A DNA stretch of 64,000 nt from Christensenella sp. UBA1750 (GCA_002315655.1 DCHO01000065.1:5620-69619), one strand, 5' to 3'. Counted from the first letter of the stretch, positions 16,736-26,118 are shown. Translations and numbers: made by a program. Notes: generated by a model from the sequence alone, not told the origin.

Positions 16736-18031
16736 ATGCCTATGCTATATACACGAAACAAACCGCATAAAAGAAAGCCGAATTGGAAGAATATACTGCT
16801 CACCTGCTTGTGTCTCGTCGTGGTAATTGTCGGCGCCGGGCTGCTTATCTCTGCAAATTCCAAGAGCGAGAAAATTCCGCCCGCGCCCACGCCGGGCATT
16901 GATGAGACCCCTGTTCCGACAGCAACGCCCGAGCCCACGCAGCCCCCCACCGCGACGCCTGCTCCAACGGATGAAGCCACACAGCAGCCCACAGAGGCAC
17001 CCACGCCGGAGCCCACGCCCCGCGGCAGCGGCGTGCAAAGCGTCACCTTCGGCGCGGTCGGCGACATTGTGATGCACGGGCAGGTGCTGCAGGCGGCAAA
17101 GAGCGGCAATTCTTATGATTTCACCAAGTTCTTTGACCGCATCGTGCCGTACATCTCCTGGCAGGACTTTACCATCGCCAACCTGGAATGTTCCATCGCC
17201 GAAAAAGGCTTTGATGAGGATAAGGCTCCCGAAGCGCTGCTTTCCGCCATGAAAGAAGCGGGCATTGACGTTGTGGCACTCTCCAATGAGATAAATGCCA
17301 CTTCCGGCGCAGAAGCCTTTGCCTACACGACCTCCGCTGTGGAAAACAACGGGCTGCTCCCCGTCGGCACGGAAAATGTTCGCATCCTCACCAAGGATGC
17401 CATGCGCATCGCAGTGCTCAATTATGTGGAGGATCCCGGCACCGAGGAATCCGCTACCCACGTTCTTACCGAGGACAACATCGCCGCCGACATTTCCTAT
17501 GTCATGGACAACGATGTGGACTTTGTGATCGCCTACATCCATTGGGGCGACAGCGGCAAAGCCGAAGTAACCGAAACCCAGAAGCAGTGGGCGTCCTACC
17601 TGGCCGAGTCCGGTGTGGATGTGATCTTGGGCAGCCACGCTCATGTAGTGCAGTCCATGGAAATGCTGGAAGGCGCGTCCGGCCACAAGACCTTGGTGGT
17701 CTACGGCCTGGGCAACTTTGAATCCCCCTACCGCAACAACGGCGCGGATGCCGGCGTGATTCTGAACTTCACCTTAACCAAAGACTTTGACAACGGCACC
17801 CTGTCCATTTCCGATGTCACCTACGCTCCCACCTTCACCCTCAAATATTCCTCCGTCGGCAAGTATTCCATCGAGATCATGTCCGCCGTGGAATACAGCG
17901 ACAAGAAATACCAGAACATGAGCTTAGATGACCGCGCCCGCGTGGCCGCCATCCCTGCCGAGATTCAGGCGACCTTGGGCACCGAGATCGGCACCATGGA
18001 GACCGAAATCCGCAAACTTCCGACAGAGTAA
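16736..18031 (+). CDS. Membrane-anchored CapA/PgsA-like metallophosphatase-fold protein
   Basis: 431 residues. One N-terminal membrane anchor (ILLTCLCLVVVIVGAGLLI, about 19-37), then a Pro/Thr/Glu-rich linker to about residue 100 (PTATPEPTQPPTATPAPT), then a CapA domain. Family residues kept are GDIVMHG, ANLECSI, IHWGD and GSHAHVVQ. The normal NNHxxD motif reads SNEINATSG, so a metal-binding His and an Asp are missing; activity may be altered or lost. CapA/PgsA proteins take part in poly-gamma-glutamate or capsule handling, but no pgsBC genes are near. A second ATG at 16742 is possible. It has its own promoter and terminator. Confidence 0.88.
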   Translation: MPMLYTRNKPHKRKPNWKNILLTCLCLVVVIVGAGLLISANSKSEKIPPAPTPGIDETPVPTATPEPTQPPTATPAPTDEATQQPTEAPTPEPTPRGSGVQSVTFGAVGDIVMHGQVLQAAKSGNSYDFTKFFDRIVPYISWQDFTIANLECSIAEKGFDEDKAPEALLSAMKEAGIDVVALSNEINATSGAEAFAYTTSAVENNGLLPVGTENVRILTKDAMRIAVLNYVEDPGTEESATHVLTEDNIAADISYVMDNDVDFVIAYIHWGDSGKAEVTETQKQWASYLAESGVDVILGSHAHVVQSMEMLEGASGHKTLVVYGLGNFESPYRNNGADAGVILNFTLTKDFDNGTLSISDVTYAPTFTLKYSSVGKYSIEIMSAVEYSDKKYQNMSLDDRARVAAIPAEIQATLGTEIGTMETEIRKLPTE

Positions 18032-18035
18032 AATT

Positions 18036-18080
18036 CATCCTCCCGTTTCCGTAAGGATGCGGGAGGATGCTTTCTGTTTT
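18036..18080 (+). terminator. Terminator of the CapA-like gene
   Basis: Stem CATCCTCCCG (18036-18045) with CGGGAGGATG (18060-18069), followed by CTTTCTGTTTT. It abuts the end of the leftward phosphatase gene and may serve both. Confidence 0.8.
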
Positions 18081-18081
18081 A

Positions 18082-18777
18082 TTACATCATCAACATCTTT
18101 TCCAGATCGGTGACGTGCCCGTGGTCGTTGAAGCGGTTGAGCTCCGGCAACACAAATTCGCCTTCTTTTCCCTTGAAGCAGAACTCGGTGATGCCCGTGA
18201 AGGTGTATTCCGAGGCCGCAAAGAGGTAAAACAGCGGCACGTTCATTAGGTGGGAGAACAGGCAGGTGCCCGAACCGTGGTGTGCAAAGAGCGCAACGTT
18301 GTCTTCATTTTCGCGGATGCAGCGATAGCCGATGCCCTCGCGCCGGTACCCGAGGCTTTCCATCCAATTATCGGATTCCGCAACAATGCGCTCATAGCAG
18401 CCTTTCAGCGTGCTGTTCGTCCAGGAGGGCAGATTTTCCTGGTCTATGTGAAGCAGGTCAATGCCTTCTTTGGTCATGGCGCGGCTCACCAGCCACGGGT
18501 GATAGATTTGCGGATTTTCCTTGGATTCCGACGTTTCCTCCACAGGCTTCCATGAAACCTCGTGCATGAAATCAAGAATCGTCACCGGCATCCCTAACTT
18601 TTCTGCCGTGGGCGCAGCCGTCTCCTTCGCTCTGCCGTAGGAGGAGGAGAAAATTTGCTTTATGTCTTCCTCTGCGACCAGTCGCTTGGAGACCGCCTCT
18701 GCTTGCACCCTACCCTTTTCCGTCAAGCAGTCGTTCGCATAGTCCGGGTGCCCATGGCGCACAAACAACAGTTTCAT
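18082..18777 (-). CDS. Histidine phosphatase superfamily protein
   Basis: 231 residues. The N-terminal LLFVRHGHPDYA is the RHG motif with the phospho-accepting His. FSSSYGRAKETA supplies the second conserved Arg, and VALFAHHGSGTCL carries the second catalytic His. The middle part (about 75-165) is longer than in simple phosphoglycerate-mutase-like enzymes, and its substrate is not apparent. No signal peptide. Divergent from the RNA methyltransferase gene with 86 bases between them. Confidence 0.88.
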   Translation of the reverse strand: MKLLFVRHGHPDYANDCLTEKGRVQAEAVSKRLVAEEDIKQIFSSSYGRAKETAAPTAEKLGMPVTILDFMHEVSWKPVEETSESKENPQIYHPWLVSRAMTKEGIDLLHIDQENLPSWTNSTLKGCYERIVAESDNWMESLGYRREGIGYRCIRENEDNVALFAHHGSGTCLFSHLMNVPLFYLFAASEYTFTGITEFCFKGKEGEFVLPELNRFNDHGHVTDLEKMLMM

Positions 18778-18863
18778 AAGCCAACCTCATTTCTATATTT
18801 GTATCTCCATTTTACCGAATTTTGCTGTGAAAAACAAGTGATTTTGACCGAATCGGAGGATTT

Positions 18864-19703
18864 ATGCCGCATATCATTGAAATACACGACCTTAAAGACG
18901 CCCGCCTTGACCCTTATGTGCGGCTCACCGAAAGCCAGCTGCGCAATAAGCAGTCGAAGGACAAGGGCATTTTCATCGCGGAGAGCATGAAGGTCATTTC
19001 CCACGCGCTGGAAAACCATAGTAAGCCCCTCTCCTTCCTCATGGAAGACCGCCAGTACCGCAATCTGCCGGAGGGCTTTCTCGATACCTTACCCGACATT
19101 CCCGTTTTCGTGGGAAAGCGCGAGCTGCTGTCCTCCCTCACCGGCTACGCCTTAACCCGGGGGATTCTCTGCGCCATGGAGCGTCCGGAACCCAACGACC
19201 CCGCTGCCATTCTTGCCACCGCCAAGCGGGTCGCGGTGCTGGAAGGCATCATCGACCCCACCAACGTGGGCGCGATTCTGCGCTCCGCCGCAGCCCTTGG
19301 CATGGACGCGGTGCTGCTCTCCCCCACCTGCTGCGACCCGCTGCACCGCCGCGCCGTGCGGGTCAGCATGGGCACGGTGTTTCAGGTGCCTTGGGCATAT
19401 CTCTCGGAGGATTCCCACCTGTGGCCGCAGAACGGCTTATCCCTTTTGAAACAGCATGGCTTCTCCACCGCCGCCCTTGCCCTGACGAGCGATTCCATCT
19501 CCCTATCCGACCCAATCCTCAAATCCGAAGAGAAGCTCGCCCTGTTCCTCGGCACAGAAGGGGACGGACTGCTTCCCGAAACCATCTCCGGCTGTGACCA
19601 CACCGTTCTCATCCCCATGACCCACGGGGTCGATTCCCTCAACGTGGCGGCGGCCTCCGCCGTGGCCTTCTGGGAGCTGAACAAAGACAGCCTTGCAAAA
19701 TAG
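18864..19703 (+). CDS. SpoU/TrmH-type RNA 2'-O-methyltransferase
   Basis: 279 residues. An N-terminal substrate-binding domain precedes a SPOUT knot with the three family motifs: NVGAILRSAAALGMDAVLLSP (motif 1, partly quoted), LFLGTEGDGL (motif 2) and IPMTHGVDSLNVAAASAV (motif 3). It transfers methyl from SAM to a ribose 2'-OH in rRNA or tRNA; the target base cannot be told. ATG at 18864 follows CGGAGGA. It is followed after 62 bases by the M42 peptidase gene, with no terminator seen between, so they may share a transcript. Confidence 0.9.
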   Translation: MPHIIEIHDLKDARLDPYVRLTESQLRNKQSKDKGIFIAESMKVISHALENHSKPLSFLMEDRQYRNLPEGFLDTLPDIPVFVGKRELLSSLTGYALTRGILCAMERPEPNDPAAILATAKRVAVLEGIIDPTNVGAILRSAAALGMDAVLLSPTCCDPLHRRAVRVSMGTVFQVPWAYLSEDSHLWPQNGLSLLKQHGFSTAALALTSDSISLSDPILKSEEKLALFLGTEGDGLLPETISGCDHTVLIPMTHGVDSLNVAAASAVAFWELNKDSLAK

Positions 19704-19764
19704 CAGGAAAAACGCACCCGCCCGCAGAATTTATCCAACAACAATGAATTCGGAGGAATTTCCC

Positions 19765-20799
19765 ATGAATATGCACCCCTACACCACCGTGGCATCCGAT
19801 CACCTGATGAAACTGCTGAACATCCCCAGCCCCTCAGGCTTTACCAAGATGGCGGCAAAATACTTAGTGGACACCCTGACCGCCTACGGCTTTGCGCCGG
19901 AGATCACCCACAAGGGCAACGTTTCCTGCTGCATCGGCGGGGAAGGTCATCCCCTCATCGTGGCTGCTCATGTGGACACCCTGGGAGCCATGGTACGCTC
20001 CATCAAGCCCAACGGACGGATTCGCTTCACGCTGATCGGCGGCTACCCCGTAAACAACGTGGAAAACGAGACCTGCGTGGTCTACACCCGCGACGGACGC
20101 TCCTACACGGGTACCTTCTACTTAACCACCCCCGCGTCCCACGTCTATAAGGACATTCCCGGCATCAAGCGCGACGAGACCAACATCGAGGTCATCTTGG
20201 ATGAGAACGTATCCACCAAGGCCGAGACCGAAGCACTGGGCATCGAGGTGGGCGACTACATCAGCCTCGACCCCCGCGCCGTGCTGACCCCCTCCGGCTA
20301 CATCAAGAGCCGCCACTTGGACGACAAGGCCTCCTCCTCCGTGCTGCTGGCGCTTGCGAAAATGGTCTCCGACGGCGGCATCACGCTCTCCCGCAAGGTA
20401 TATCTGCTCTTTACCGTCTTTGAGGAGATCGGCCACGGCTGCTCTGCCGGGCTGCCCGAGGATGCCGAGGACATTCTTTCCGTGGACATGGGCTGCGTGG
20501 GCGACGATCTGACCTGTGACGAAAAAATGGTCTCCATCTGCCCCAAGGACAGCCGCGGCCCCTACAATTACGACATCACGTCCCGCCTGATCGCGCTGGC
20601 CAAGGAAAACAGCCTCGATTACGCCGTGGACATTTACCCCATGTACGGCTCCGACGCGGACGCTTCCCTGTATTCCGGGCACAATTTCCGCCACGCCCTC
20701 ATTGGCCCCGGCGTGTTCGCCTCCCACGGCTATGAGCGCACCCACCTGCTCGGCATCGACAATACCTTAAAATTGCTGGTCGCCTTCGTGACCGACTAA
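19765..20799 (+). CDS. M42 family metallopeptidase (glutamyl/leucyl aminopeptidase, endoglucanase-like)
   Basis: 344 residues. Two-metal site residues are visible: AAHVDTLG (His, Asp), SRHLDDKAS (bridging Asp), VFEEIGHGC (catalytic Glu-Glu), VDMGCVGD, and a C-terminal His near GYERTHLLG. M42 peptidases form tetrahedral dodecamers that trim peptides in the cytosol. The ATG at 19765 follows CGGAGGA; an in-frame ATG at 19744 lacks a ribosome site. A strong terminator follows. Confidence 0.93.
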   Translation: MNMHPYTTVASDHLMKLLNIPSPSGFTKMAAKYLVDTLTAYGFAPEITHKGNVSCCIGGEGHPLIVAAHVDTLGAMVRSIKPNGRIRFTLIGGYPVNNVENETCVVYTRDGRSYTGTFYLTTPASHVYKDIPGIKRDETNIEVILDENVSTKAETEALGIEVGDYISLDPRAVLTPSGYIKSRHLDDKASSSVLLALAKMVSDGGITLSRKVYLLFTVFEEIGHGCSAGLPEDAEDILSVDMGCVGDDLTCDEKMVSICPKDSRGPYNYDITSRLIALAKENSLDYAVDIYPMYGSDADASLYSGHNFRHALIGPGVFASHGYERTHLLGIDNTLKLLVAFVTD

Positions 20800-20818
20800 A
20801 AACCCGAGTGAAAGAAAT

Positions 20819-20862
20819 CCCCCTGCAAAAACCATCATCAGGTTCTTGCAGGGGATTTTTCT
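20819..20862. terminator. Terminator between convergent M42 and CapA genes
   Basis: CCCCTGCAA-AAACC ... AGGTTC-TTGCAGGGG (20820-20854) with ATTTTT on the + exit. The leftward CapA gene ends 2 bases away. Confidence 0.88.
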
Positions 20863-20863
20863 G

Positions 20864-22036
20864 TTACTTAAACTCTTTAAGGATATATTCCTTCACCTTT
20901 TCCAGCTTGCTTTCCTTCCATGCGCCGGATTCCGCTTCCTTTGCAATGGGATTTAAGCGCACAAAATCCATCATTTCATCCGGAAGACGGACGCTTTCCT
21001 CATGCTCGGCGAGCGCGAACCACTTTTCCCAATCCGCATCGGTGTAATTTTTGTAGGTTTCGGGGTTTAGGTAAGTCACGCGCTTTTTTTCCGCCTCAAA
21101 GAACGCCGCCACGGACAGCGGCAGCAGCTTTTCGTATTCCTCGGGACACACATCGGCAAAAATCGCGGGCACTTCACCCTCTACGATGTGTTCCTCCCCG
21201 CGCAGGAGCTTCAAGCCGAAGGGCTCAAAGGTGAAGCCGTCTTCGGACAGGTTCAGTTTCAGCAGCAGCCCGGTGTCGGTGTTGTTCTGCGCCCGCTGAT
21301 AGTCCGTGTCAAAGAGGAAGTTGCCCAACGAATAGAAGATGATCTTCTCCCCGACCGTTTCGTAGTTCATGGGCACATGGGGATGATGGCTAACCACAAT
21401 GTCCGCGCCGAGCTCCAGATATTTATAGTAGAAATCCCTTGTGTACGGGTTGGGCAGGCAGGTAAATTCCTCGCCGCCGTGGGCAATGACGATGCACCAG
21501 CGGCACTTTTCCTTGACCTCTTGGATGGCTTTTCCGATGCGCTCAAACCGGTTCCACGGGAAGCAGCCGGGCTTGCCTTCCCCCGCTTCCTCGCACTCCG
21601 GGCGGAAGCCAACGCCCACAAGCCCGATGCCGCCCGCCTCGGGAAGAATCACAGGCTGTGCGGATTCTTCCAGATCATGCCCCACGCCAAGGGTTTTTGC
21701 GCCCATTTCCTTTGCGTAAGCCAGCGTGGAATCCAGCCCCTCTGTGCCCATGTCCATAATGTGATTGTTATTGAGATGCCATATATCTGCGTGAATGTCC
21801 TGCAACACGCATCTGCCATCCGGGTCCATGGCATGAAAGAACACGCCCTTCCCGCCGGGGTCGGCGTTGCCGCTGACGCGGAACATCGCGCCCTCCACGT
21901 TGGCAATGACGTGATCGCCGGAAGCGAAAAAGTCCAGCACGTCACGGGAGAGCAGATTCTTGTCCGTCCATTTGCCGCTCATGTAGCGGTCAAACCCAAT
22001 ATCGCCGGTAAACACCAGACTGGTCGTTTTCTTCAT
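20864..22036 (-). CDS. CapA family protein (metallophosphatase fold)
   Basis: 390 residues, no signal peptide, so probably cytoplasmic. Unlike the copy at 16736-18031 it keeps all family motifs: FTGDIGFDRYM, ANVEGAMF, NNNHIMDMG, IVIAHGGEEF and SHHPHVPMNYE. The ATG at 22036 follows GAGGG; the ATG at 22048 has nothing comparable. It is the last gene of a leftward set with the methyltransferase and the TIM-barrel protein. Although annotated in databases as poly-gamma-glutamate synthesis, no such pathway is visible here. Confidence 0.9.
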   Translation of the reverse strand: MKKTTSLVFTGDIGFDRYMSGKWTDKNLLSRDVLDFFASGDHVIANVEGAMFRVSGNADPGGKGVFFHAMDPDGRCVLQDIHADIWHLNNNHIMDMGTEGLDSTLAYAKEMGAKTLGVGHDLEESAQPVILPEAGGIGLVGVGFRPECEEAGEGKPGCFPWNRFERIGKAIQEVKEKCRWCIVIAHGGEEFTCLPNPYTRDFYYKYLELGADIVVSHHPHVPMNYETVGEKIIFYSLGNFLFDTDYQRAQNNTDTGLLLKLNLSEDGFTFEPFGLKLLRGEEHIVEGEVPAIFADVCPEEYEKLLPLSVAAFFEAEKKRVTYLNPETYKNYTDADWEKWFALAEHEESVRLPDEMMDFVRLNPIAKEAESGAWKESKLEKVKEYILKEFK

Positions 22037-22054
22037 AAAATCCCTCATATTTCG

Positions 22055-22809
22055 TTATTTCTTTCGCGCCACGATCAAGAAGCGGTGGATGGTTCCCACG
22101 ATTTCGCCCTTTTCCTCAATGGTTTTCTGCATTTCCGTCAGTCTGTCTTTGCACTTTTCCACGCAGAAGTCCGGGAACTCCCACTCGATGATGTGCGCGA
22201 ACCACACAAACGCGCCCACATCAAAAAAGCGAATGGGGCGGTAAGCCTTCTCTGCCCGCAGAATTTCAAAGCCCGCCTCTTTCAGCTTTTCCACCCTTTC
22301 TTCCAGCATATTGTGGGGAAAGGCGATGGGCGTGCCGGACAGCACCAGTTCCGTCAAATCATGGTCGTTGTCCCCGCCTACCTGCTCGGTGATAAACATC
22401 CCGCCGGAATTCAATACCCTTGCAAATTCCTTCTCGTCCATGTCGCCGTGGCGGTTGAGGAACAGGTCAAAGGAACCGTCCGCAAAGGGCAGAGGTTCGG
22501 GGTAGGCGCAGGGCTTAAAGTCGATACCCAGCGGCAGCAGCATCTCTTTGCACAGCTCCACATTGGGCGGATAGCCTTCCGTTGCAGCGGTGTTTTTGTG
22601 CGGATGCTGCAGCGACAGCAGAAATTCGCCCCCGCCGGTGTCGTAGTCGCAGATTTTCATTTCATCCGTGAGGTTCTCCCGCACAATGGCTTCATAATCC
22701 CAGGCAGATCGTTTTCTTCATCAAATCGCCCGTGGATGTGGGAGAAATCCCACCCGTGAATGTGGGCGATTTCTTCCTCCCGCTTCCACTGTTCCAACAA
22801 GGTTTCCAT
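22055..22809 (-). pseudogene. Class I SAM-dependent methyltransferase gene interrupted by a single-base frameshift
   Basis: Read leftward, an open start at 22809 encodes METLLEQWKREEEIAHIHGW... through FDEENDLP. The frame then ends in nonsense, and the protein continues in another frame with WDYEAIVRENLTDEMKICDY and the SAM-binding loop DYDTGGGEFLLSL. The junction is at 22702-22705, where one base is missing between the Pro and Trp codons. The joined product would be about 251 residues, a normal length for this methyltransferase family, with LPFADGSFDLFLNRHGD and RVLNSGGMFITEQVGG. If the shift is real, an in-frame ATG at 22684 would give a protein lacking its first helices. A sequencing error is an equal possibility. 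Confidence 0.8.
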
Positions 22810-22819
22810 CAGTTTTCTT

Positions 22820-23677
22820 CTATTCGCACAGTGCGGCGTACTTTCTTGCCGTCTGTGCCATCTCTTTCAACCCCAATTCCGGGTCGTCCCGGCGGTTGTT
22901 GAGAATATACATATCCGATTCCAGCGTGAAGAAGCCCTTGTAGCCCACTTCTTTGAGCGCGGCGCACACGGCGGGGAAGTCGATGCCCATGGTTCCGGGC
23001 AGCTCGTGGCTGTCGTGCCAGCAGTCGTTGTCATGGACATGGAGTGCTTGCAGGTGCTTGCCCAGTGCGCGGATCAGCGCGGGCGAGGACGTGTCCAAGC
23101 CCTTCATTTCGCCGTGCCCGATGTCAAGGCACGCCACAAAAGAGGGGTCATTGACCTTTTCCAAATGCTCTATGAAGCTCTTTTCATCCGAGCACGCGGC
23201 AGGGGTGGCGTGGTTTTCCGCCGTGTCCCAGTCGTACATATTTTCCGTGGCGATCTTCACCCCGCAGGCTTTCGCAAAGGGCAGCAGATTCCAATACATC
23301 TCCGCATTTTCCTGCACGCTGGCGTCGTTCATGGGGTGGATGATGCAGATGCTTCCGCCCGCCTCCGCGGTGCACTCGATGGCGCGTTTCAGATAGCCCG
23401 CGATCTCCGGCACATAGCTCGGGAAGGGCGCATGGGATTGGTTGCAGAAAATACCGTTGTCGTTTGCAATCTGTTTTAGTTTGCGGGAAAACGCAAGATA
23501 CTCATTCCCGCGCAGGGGCGTGTCAATCTCCTTTACGCATTTTTTCTGATAATCGTATCTGGCCATATCGAACAGGGAAAAGTCAAAGGCGTCAAAGCCC
23601 GCTTTCGCCACAGCTTCCACAGCCTTTTCCATGCCAATATATCTGGCAGCAGACTGAATTTCAGTCGAAATCTTCAT
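22820..23677 (-). CDS. Sugar phosphate isomerase/epimerase-like TIM-barrel protein
   Basis: 285 residues from MKISTEIQSAARYIGMEKAV. It has the xylose-isomerase-like fold of the AP endonuclease 2 superfamily, with metal ligands visible as NQSHAPFP, IIHPMNDAS, IATENMYDWD (Glu), ACLDIGHGEM (Asp, His), HVHDNDCWHD and FTLESDMYI (Glu). Members isomerise or epimerise sugars, inositols or hydroxypyruvate; the substrate here is unknown. The ATG at 23677 follows GAAGGAG. It ends 10 bases before the methyltransferase start, so the two are probably co-transcribed. Confidence 0.85.
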   Translation of the reverse strand: MKISTEIQSAARYIGMEKAVEAVAKAGFDAFDFSLFDMARYDYQKKCVKEIDTPLRGNEYLAFSRKLKQIANDNGIFCNQSHAPFPSYVPEIAGYLKRAIECTAEAGGSICIIHPMNDASVQENAEMYWNLLPFAKACGVKIATENMYDWDTAENHATPAACSDEKSFIEHLEKVNDPSFVACLDIGHGEMKGLDTSSPALIRALGKHLQALHVHDNDCWHDSHELPGTMGIDFPAVCAALKEVGYKGFFTLESDMYILNNRRDDPELGLKEMAQTARKYAALCE

Positions 23678-23756
23678 AACACTTTCTCCTTCCGTCGGAT
23701 TCACTCCGAACCTGTAATCCCTTTCATCATACCATCGAACCGCCCGTTTTTCAACA

Positions 23757-23793
23757 TAAAAAATCCACCCCGGCGAAAACCGAGGCGGATTTT
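23757..23793 (-). terminator. Terminator of the OB-like lipoprotein gene
   Basis: Read leftward: AAATCCGCCTCGG, TTTTCG loop, CCGGGGTGGATTT then TTT. A 13-base stem with two G-U pairs. Confidence 0.85.
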
Positions 23794-23806
23794 GAAACCG
23801 ATTTGC

Positions 23807-24550
23807 TTACTTCACGGTGACGGAAGTAACGTGGGGCTGAGAACCTTCGTACCAGTAGAGGAAGCCTTCGACATCCACGGTCTGACCGACCTGCAGCGAC
23901 TCGACAGCCTTGTAAACGTCGGTGGAAGAATCGCAGAGGTAGGACTCCACGGAGAAGGTGTAGGTGTTGCCATTGATGGAAGCGTTGAAGTACAGGTCAT
24001 CACCCTGCGCGCCGGAGCCGTCCCAGTTGTAGAGGAAGGCCGCGCCGTTGTCGTCAGCCGCTTCAACGGTCAGACCCTTGAAGGCAACCTTCATGTTCTG
24101 CTTGGCGATGAGGTCATCGGTGCCCAGCAGGGAGGTCACGTCGACGGGGTCGGCAACGTACTTATCGTTTTCGATCTCGAAGGTCGCATCCACGATCTCG
24201 ATCTCGCCGGACCACTCAGCCTTGTAGCCCTTCACCTTGATCTTGGTACCGGGAACGAGCTTGGCATAGTCTTCTTCGGAGCAGGCCGCGCCGTAGAGGA
24301 AGTAGCCGCCCTCGCCGTCCTGGGCGTAAATGGTGGCGGTGTTGTCCCACCAGGACTGGGCACCCTGTACGAAGGCTTCCACAGTCACCTCGGAATCGAT
24401 GGGAGCCGCTGCGTACTCGGCGTAAGTCATAACACCTTCGGACTTGGCGTTGGGATCGACCTTGGCGGAAGCAGCGCCGCCGCCGGCAGAACAGGCAGAC
24501 AGTGCAAGCACCAGTGCCAGAGCCAGAACCACAGAAAGAATCTTTTTCAT
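23807..24550 (-). CDS. Lipoprotein with two OB-fold-like repeats
   Basis: 247 residues. Signal MKKILSVVLALALVLALSAC with Cys20 as lipidated residue, then a Gly/Ala linker. The mature part looks like two beta-barrel units, each with a phrase on property of a barrel: SEVTVEAFVQGAQSW...PGTKIKVKGYKAEW and NMKVAFKGLTVEA...VGQTVDVEGFLYW. That resembles OB-fold (tRNA-anticodon/YdeI-like) surface proteins, but it is a fold guess. No function can be assigned. AAAGGAG lies upstream of the ATG. A TATAAT box read leftward at 24601-24596 may be its promoter; a terminator follows. Confidence 0.72.
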   Translation of the reverse strand: MKKILSVVLALALVLALSACSAGGGAASAKVDPNAKSEGVMTYAEYAAAPIDSEVTVEAFVQGAQSWWDNTATIYAQDGEGGYFLYGAACSEEDYAKLVPGTKIKVKGYKAEWSGEIEIVDATFEIENDKYVADPVDVTSLLGTDDLIAKQNMKVAFKGLTVEAADDNGAAFLYNWDGSGAQGDDLYFNASINGNTYTFSVESYLCDSSTDVYKAVESLQVGQTVDVEGFLYWYEGSQPHVTSVTVK

Positions 24551-24651
24551 TTTGTATATTCTCCTTTGCAAACATAATTTGCAGATTACGGGTTCATTAT
24601 AAAATCAGGATGTTAATTCATGAAATGTTTTGTGTATCGTTTACGCAATTT

Positions 24652-26118
24652 TTATTTCCCGGTCTCGCCTAATTTCTGATCCAGATGATACAGAGAAGTG
24701 ATCTCTCCTTTAAGCTGCTCCATGTAAGCGTCGTCCACGGTCTGCCCGCGTCTGACGGACTTGTGCATATTCTCGATGAGCTGTCCGGCAGCCAAACGCA
24801 GGGAAGCGGATCCGTTGTAAACAGGAGTCACGAAGGTGTTGGCGGTGTTGGCCAGCAGCATCTTCTGCACGTCGATCTTCGCCTGATAATAGGTTTCCGC
24901 ATCCTCCCCGGCACGGGAGAGGTAATCCGTGAACTGTTCCCCTTCCTGAGCGGTCTTTGTGACGGGCACATAGCCTTCCGTCATGGCGTAGGCGGTCTGA
25001 ATGTCCTCGGAGAGCAGGAACTGCGCAAACAGCCACGAGGCCAGCACCTCCTGCGGGTCAGCCTTGTTGAAAATGCAGACGGAAGGCCCCTGAGAGATCA
25101 TGGAGGGGTTATTGGGGTCGATCTGCGGCACAGGGCGCGTCACCATGGTGAAGTCCACCTTGGCTTCCTCCGCAATGTCGGAAAGAGGCGCATCCGCGCC
25201 CATCCAAGTGGCTCCGGCGGTGGAGTCCACGGCGAAAATGCACTGACCGGCGTTTAAGAAGTTTCCGGGATAGCCGGAGAACTTGAAGGTGGAGAACGCG
25301 CCGGAGCCGGAATGTTCTGCAATTTCCTTCAAAAACGCAGTTGTGGTGTCGTTAAAGATCTCAATGTCGCCGTTTTCGGTGGAATAGCCCGCACCGGCCT
25401 GATGCAGATACTGGATCATCATGTTGTCGGTGGACTTATAGATGAAGGGAATGAGCACATTCTGTCCGTTCACGGCGTAAGTGCCGTCGGCATTCTGCTC
25501 CATGGCCGCCTCGGAAACCTCCCAGATGAAGTCCCAGGTCAGCACATCGGGCACGGTGTAGCCCAGCTTTTCTACCATATCCTGATTGATGTAGGTTGCC
25601 TCGGTGGAGCGCATGAAGGGCAGGGCGTACTGGGTGCCGGAGATCACGCCTTCTTCCAAATATTCTTCGATGATGTCTTCCTTCTTGGGGGAAGCGAACG
25701 TAACCTCGCTTCCGCCAAGCCCGTACTGCGCGTTGTCCATGAGGGTTTCCAGCGGCACGACCACGTTTGCACCGGTGATGTAGGTGGCGATGTGGTCAGG
25801 ATAGGTGATGCAGACGTTGGGCGTGGTCTGGGTGGCGATGTTGGCGATCACGTCATCGTAGATTTTGGTGTAGTCGGTGTAGGCGCGAATGGTCACATGG
25901 ATGTTGGGATAGAGCTTGCCGAACTCCTCGATAGCGCGGTTGTAAACCGCGGTCTGGTTCTTGTTGGTGTCGTTCTTCGCCCAGAAGGTGATCTCGTAGT
26001 CCTTGCCGGTGTCAAATTCCTCAGGCATGACAAATTCTGCCATTTTCTTCTTTCCGTGGCAGGCGGTCACGGAAAAGAGCAGACAGATCAGCAGCAGAAT
26101 TGCAAGCAGTTTTTTCAT
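24652..26118 (-). CDS. Carbohydrate ABC transporter solute-binding lipoprotein
   Basis: 488 residues. Lipoprotein signal ending VTAC (Cys20). Family 1 features: ITFWAKNDTNKNQTAVYNRAI, FGKLYPNIHVTIRAY, IYDDVIANIATQTTPNV, and the C-terminal ASWLFAQFLLSEDIQTAYA. It would capture an extracellular sugar or oligosaccharide and hand it to the two permeases encoded just upstream. Its ATG overlaps the permease stop (ATGA at 26118-26115), so it is the last gene of the operon ATPase-permease-permease-binding protein. The specific ligand is unknown. Confidence 0.93.
   Translation of the reverse strand: MKKLLAILLLICLLFSVTACHGKKKMAEFVMPEEFDTGKDYEITFWAKNDTNKNQTAVYNRAIEEFGKLYPNIHVTIRAYTDYTKIYDDVIANIATQTTPNVCITYPDHIATYITGANVVVPLETLMDNAQYGLGGSEVTFASPKKEDIIEEYLEEGVISGTQYALPFMRSTEATYINQDMVEKLGYTVPDVLTWDFIWEVSEAAMEQNADGTYAVNGQNVLIPFIYKSTDNMMIQYLHQAGAGYSTENGDIEIFNDTTTAFLKEIAEHSGSGAFSTFKFSGYPGNFLNAGQCIFAVDSTAGATWMGADAPLSDIAEEAKVDFTMVTRPVPQIDPNNPSMISQGPSVCIFNKADPQEVLASWLFAQFLLSEDIQTAYAMTEGYVPVTKTAQEGEQFTDYLSRAGEDAETYYQAKIDVQKMLLANTANTFVTPVYNGSASLRLAAGQLIENMHKSVRRGQTVDDAYMEQLKGEITSLYHLDQKLGETGK

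Noticed and set aside
22055..22684. Methyltransferase gene starting at the ATG at 22684
   Set aside because: This start would remove conserved N-terminal sequence that is present upstream in another frame; a frameshift explains the data better.
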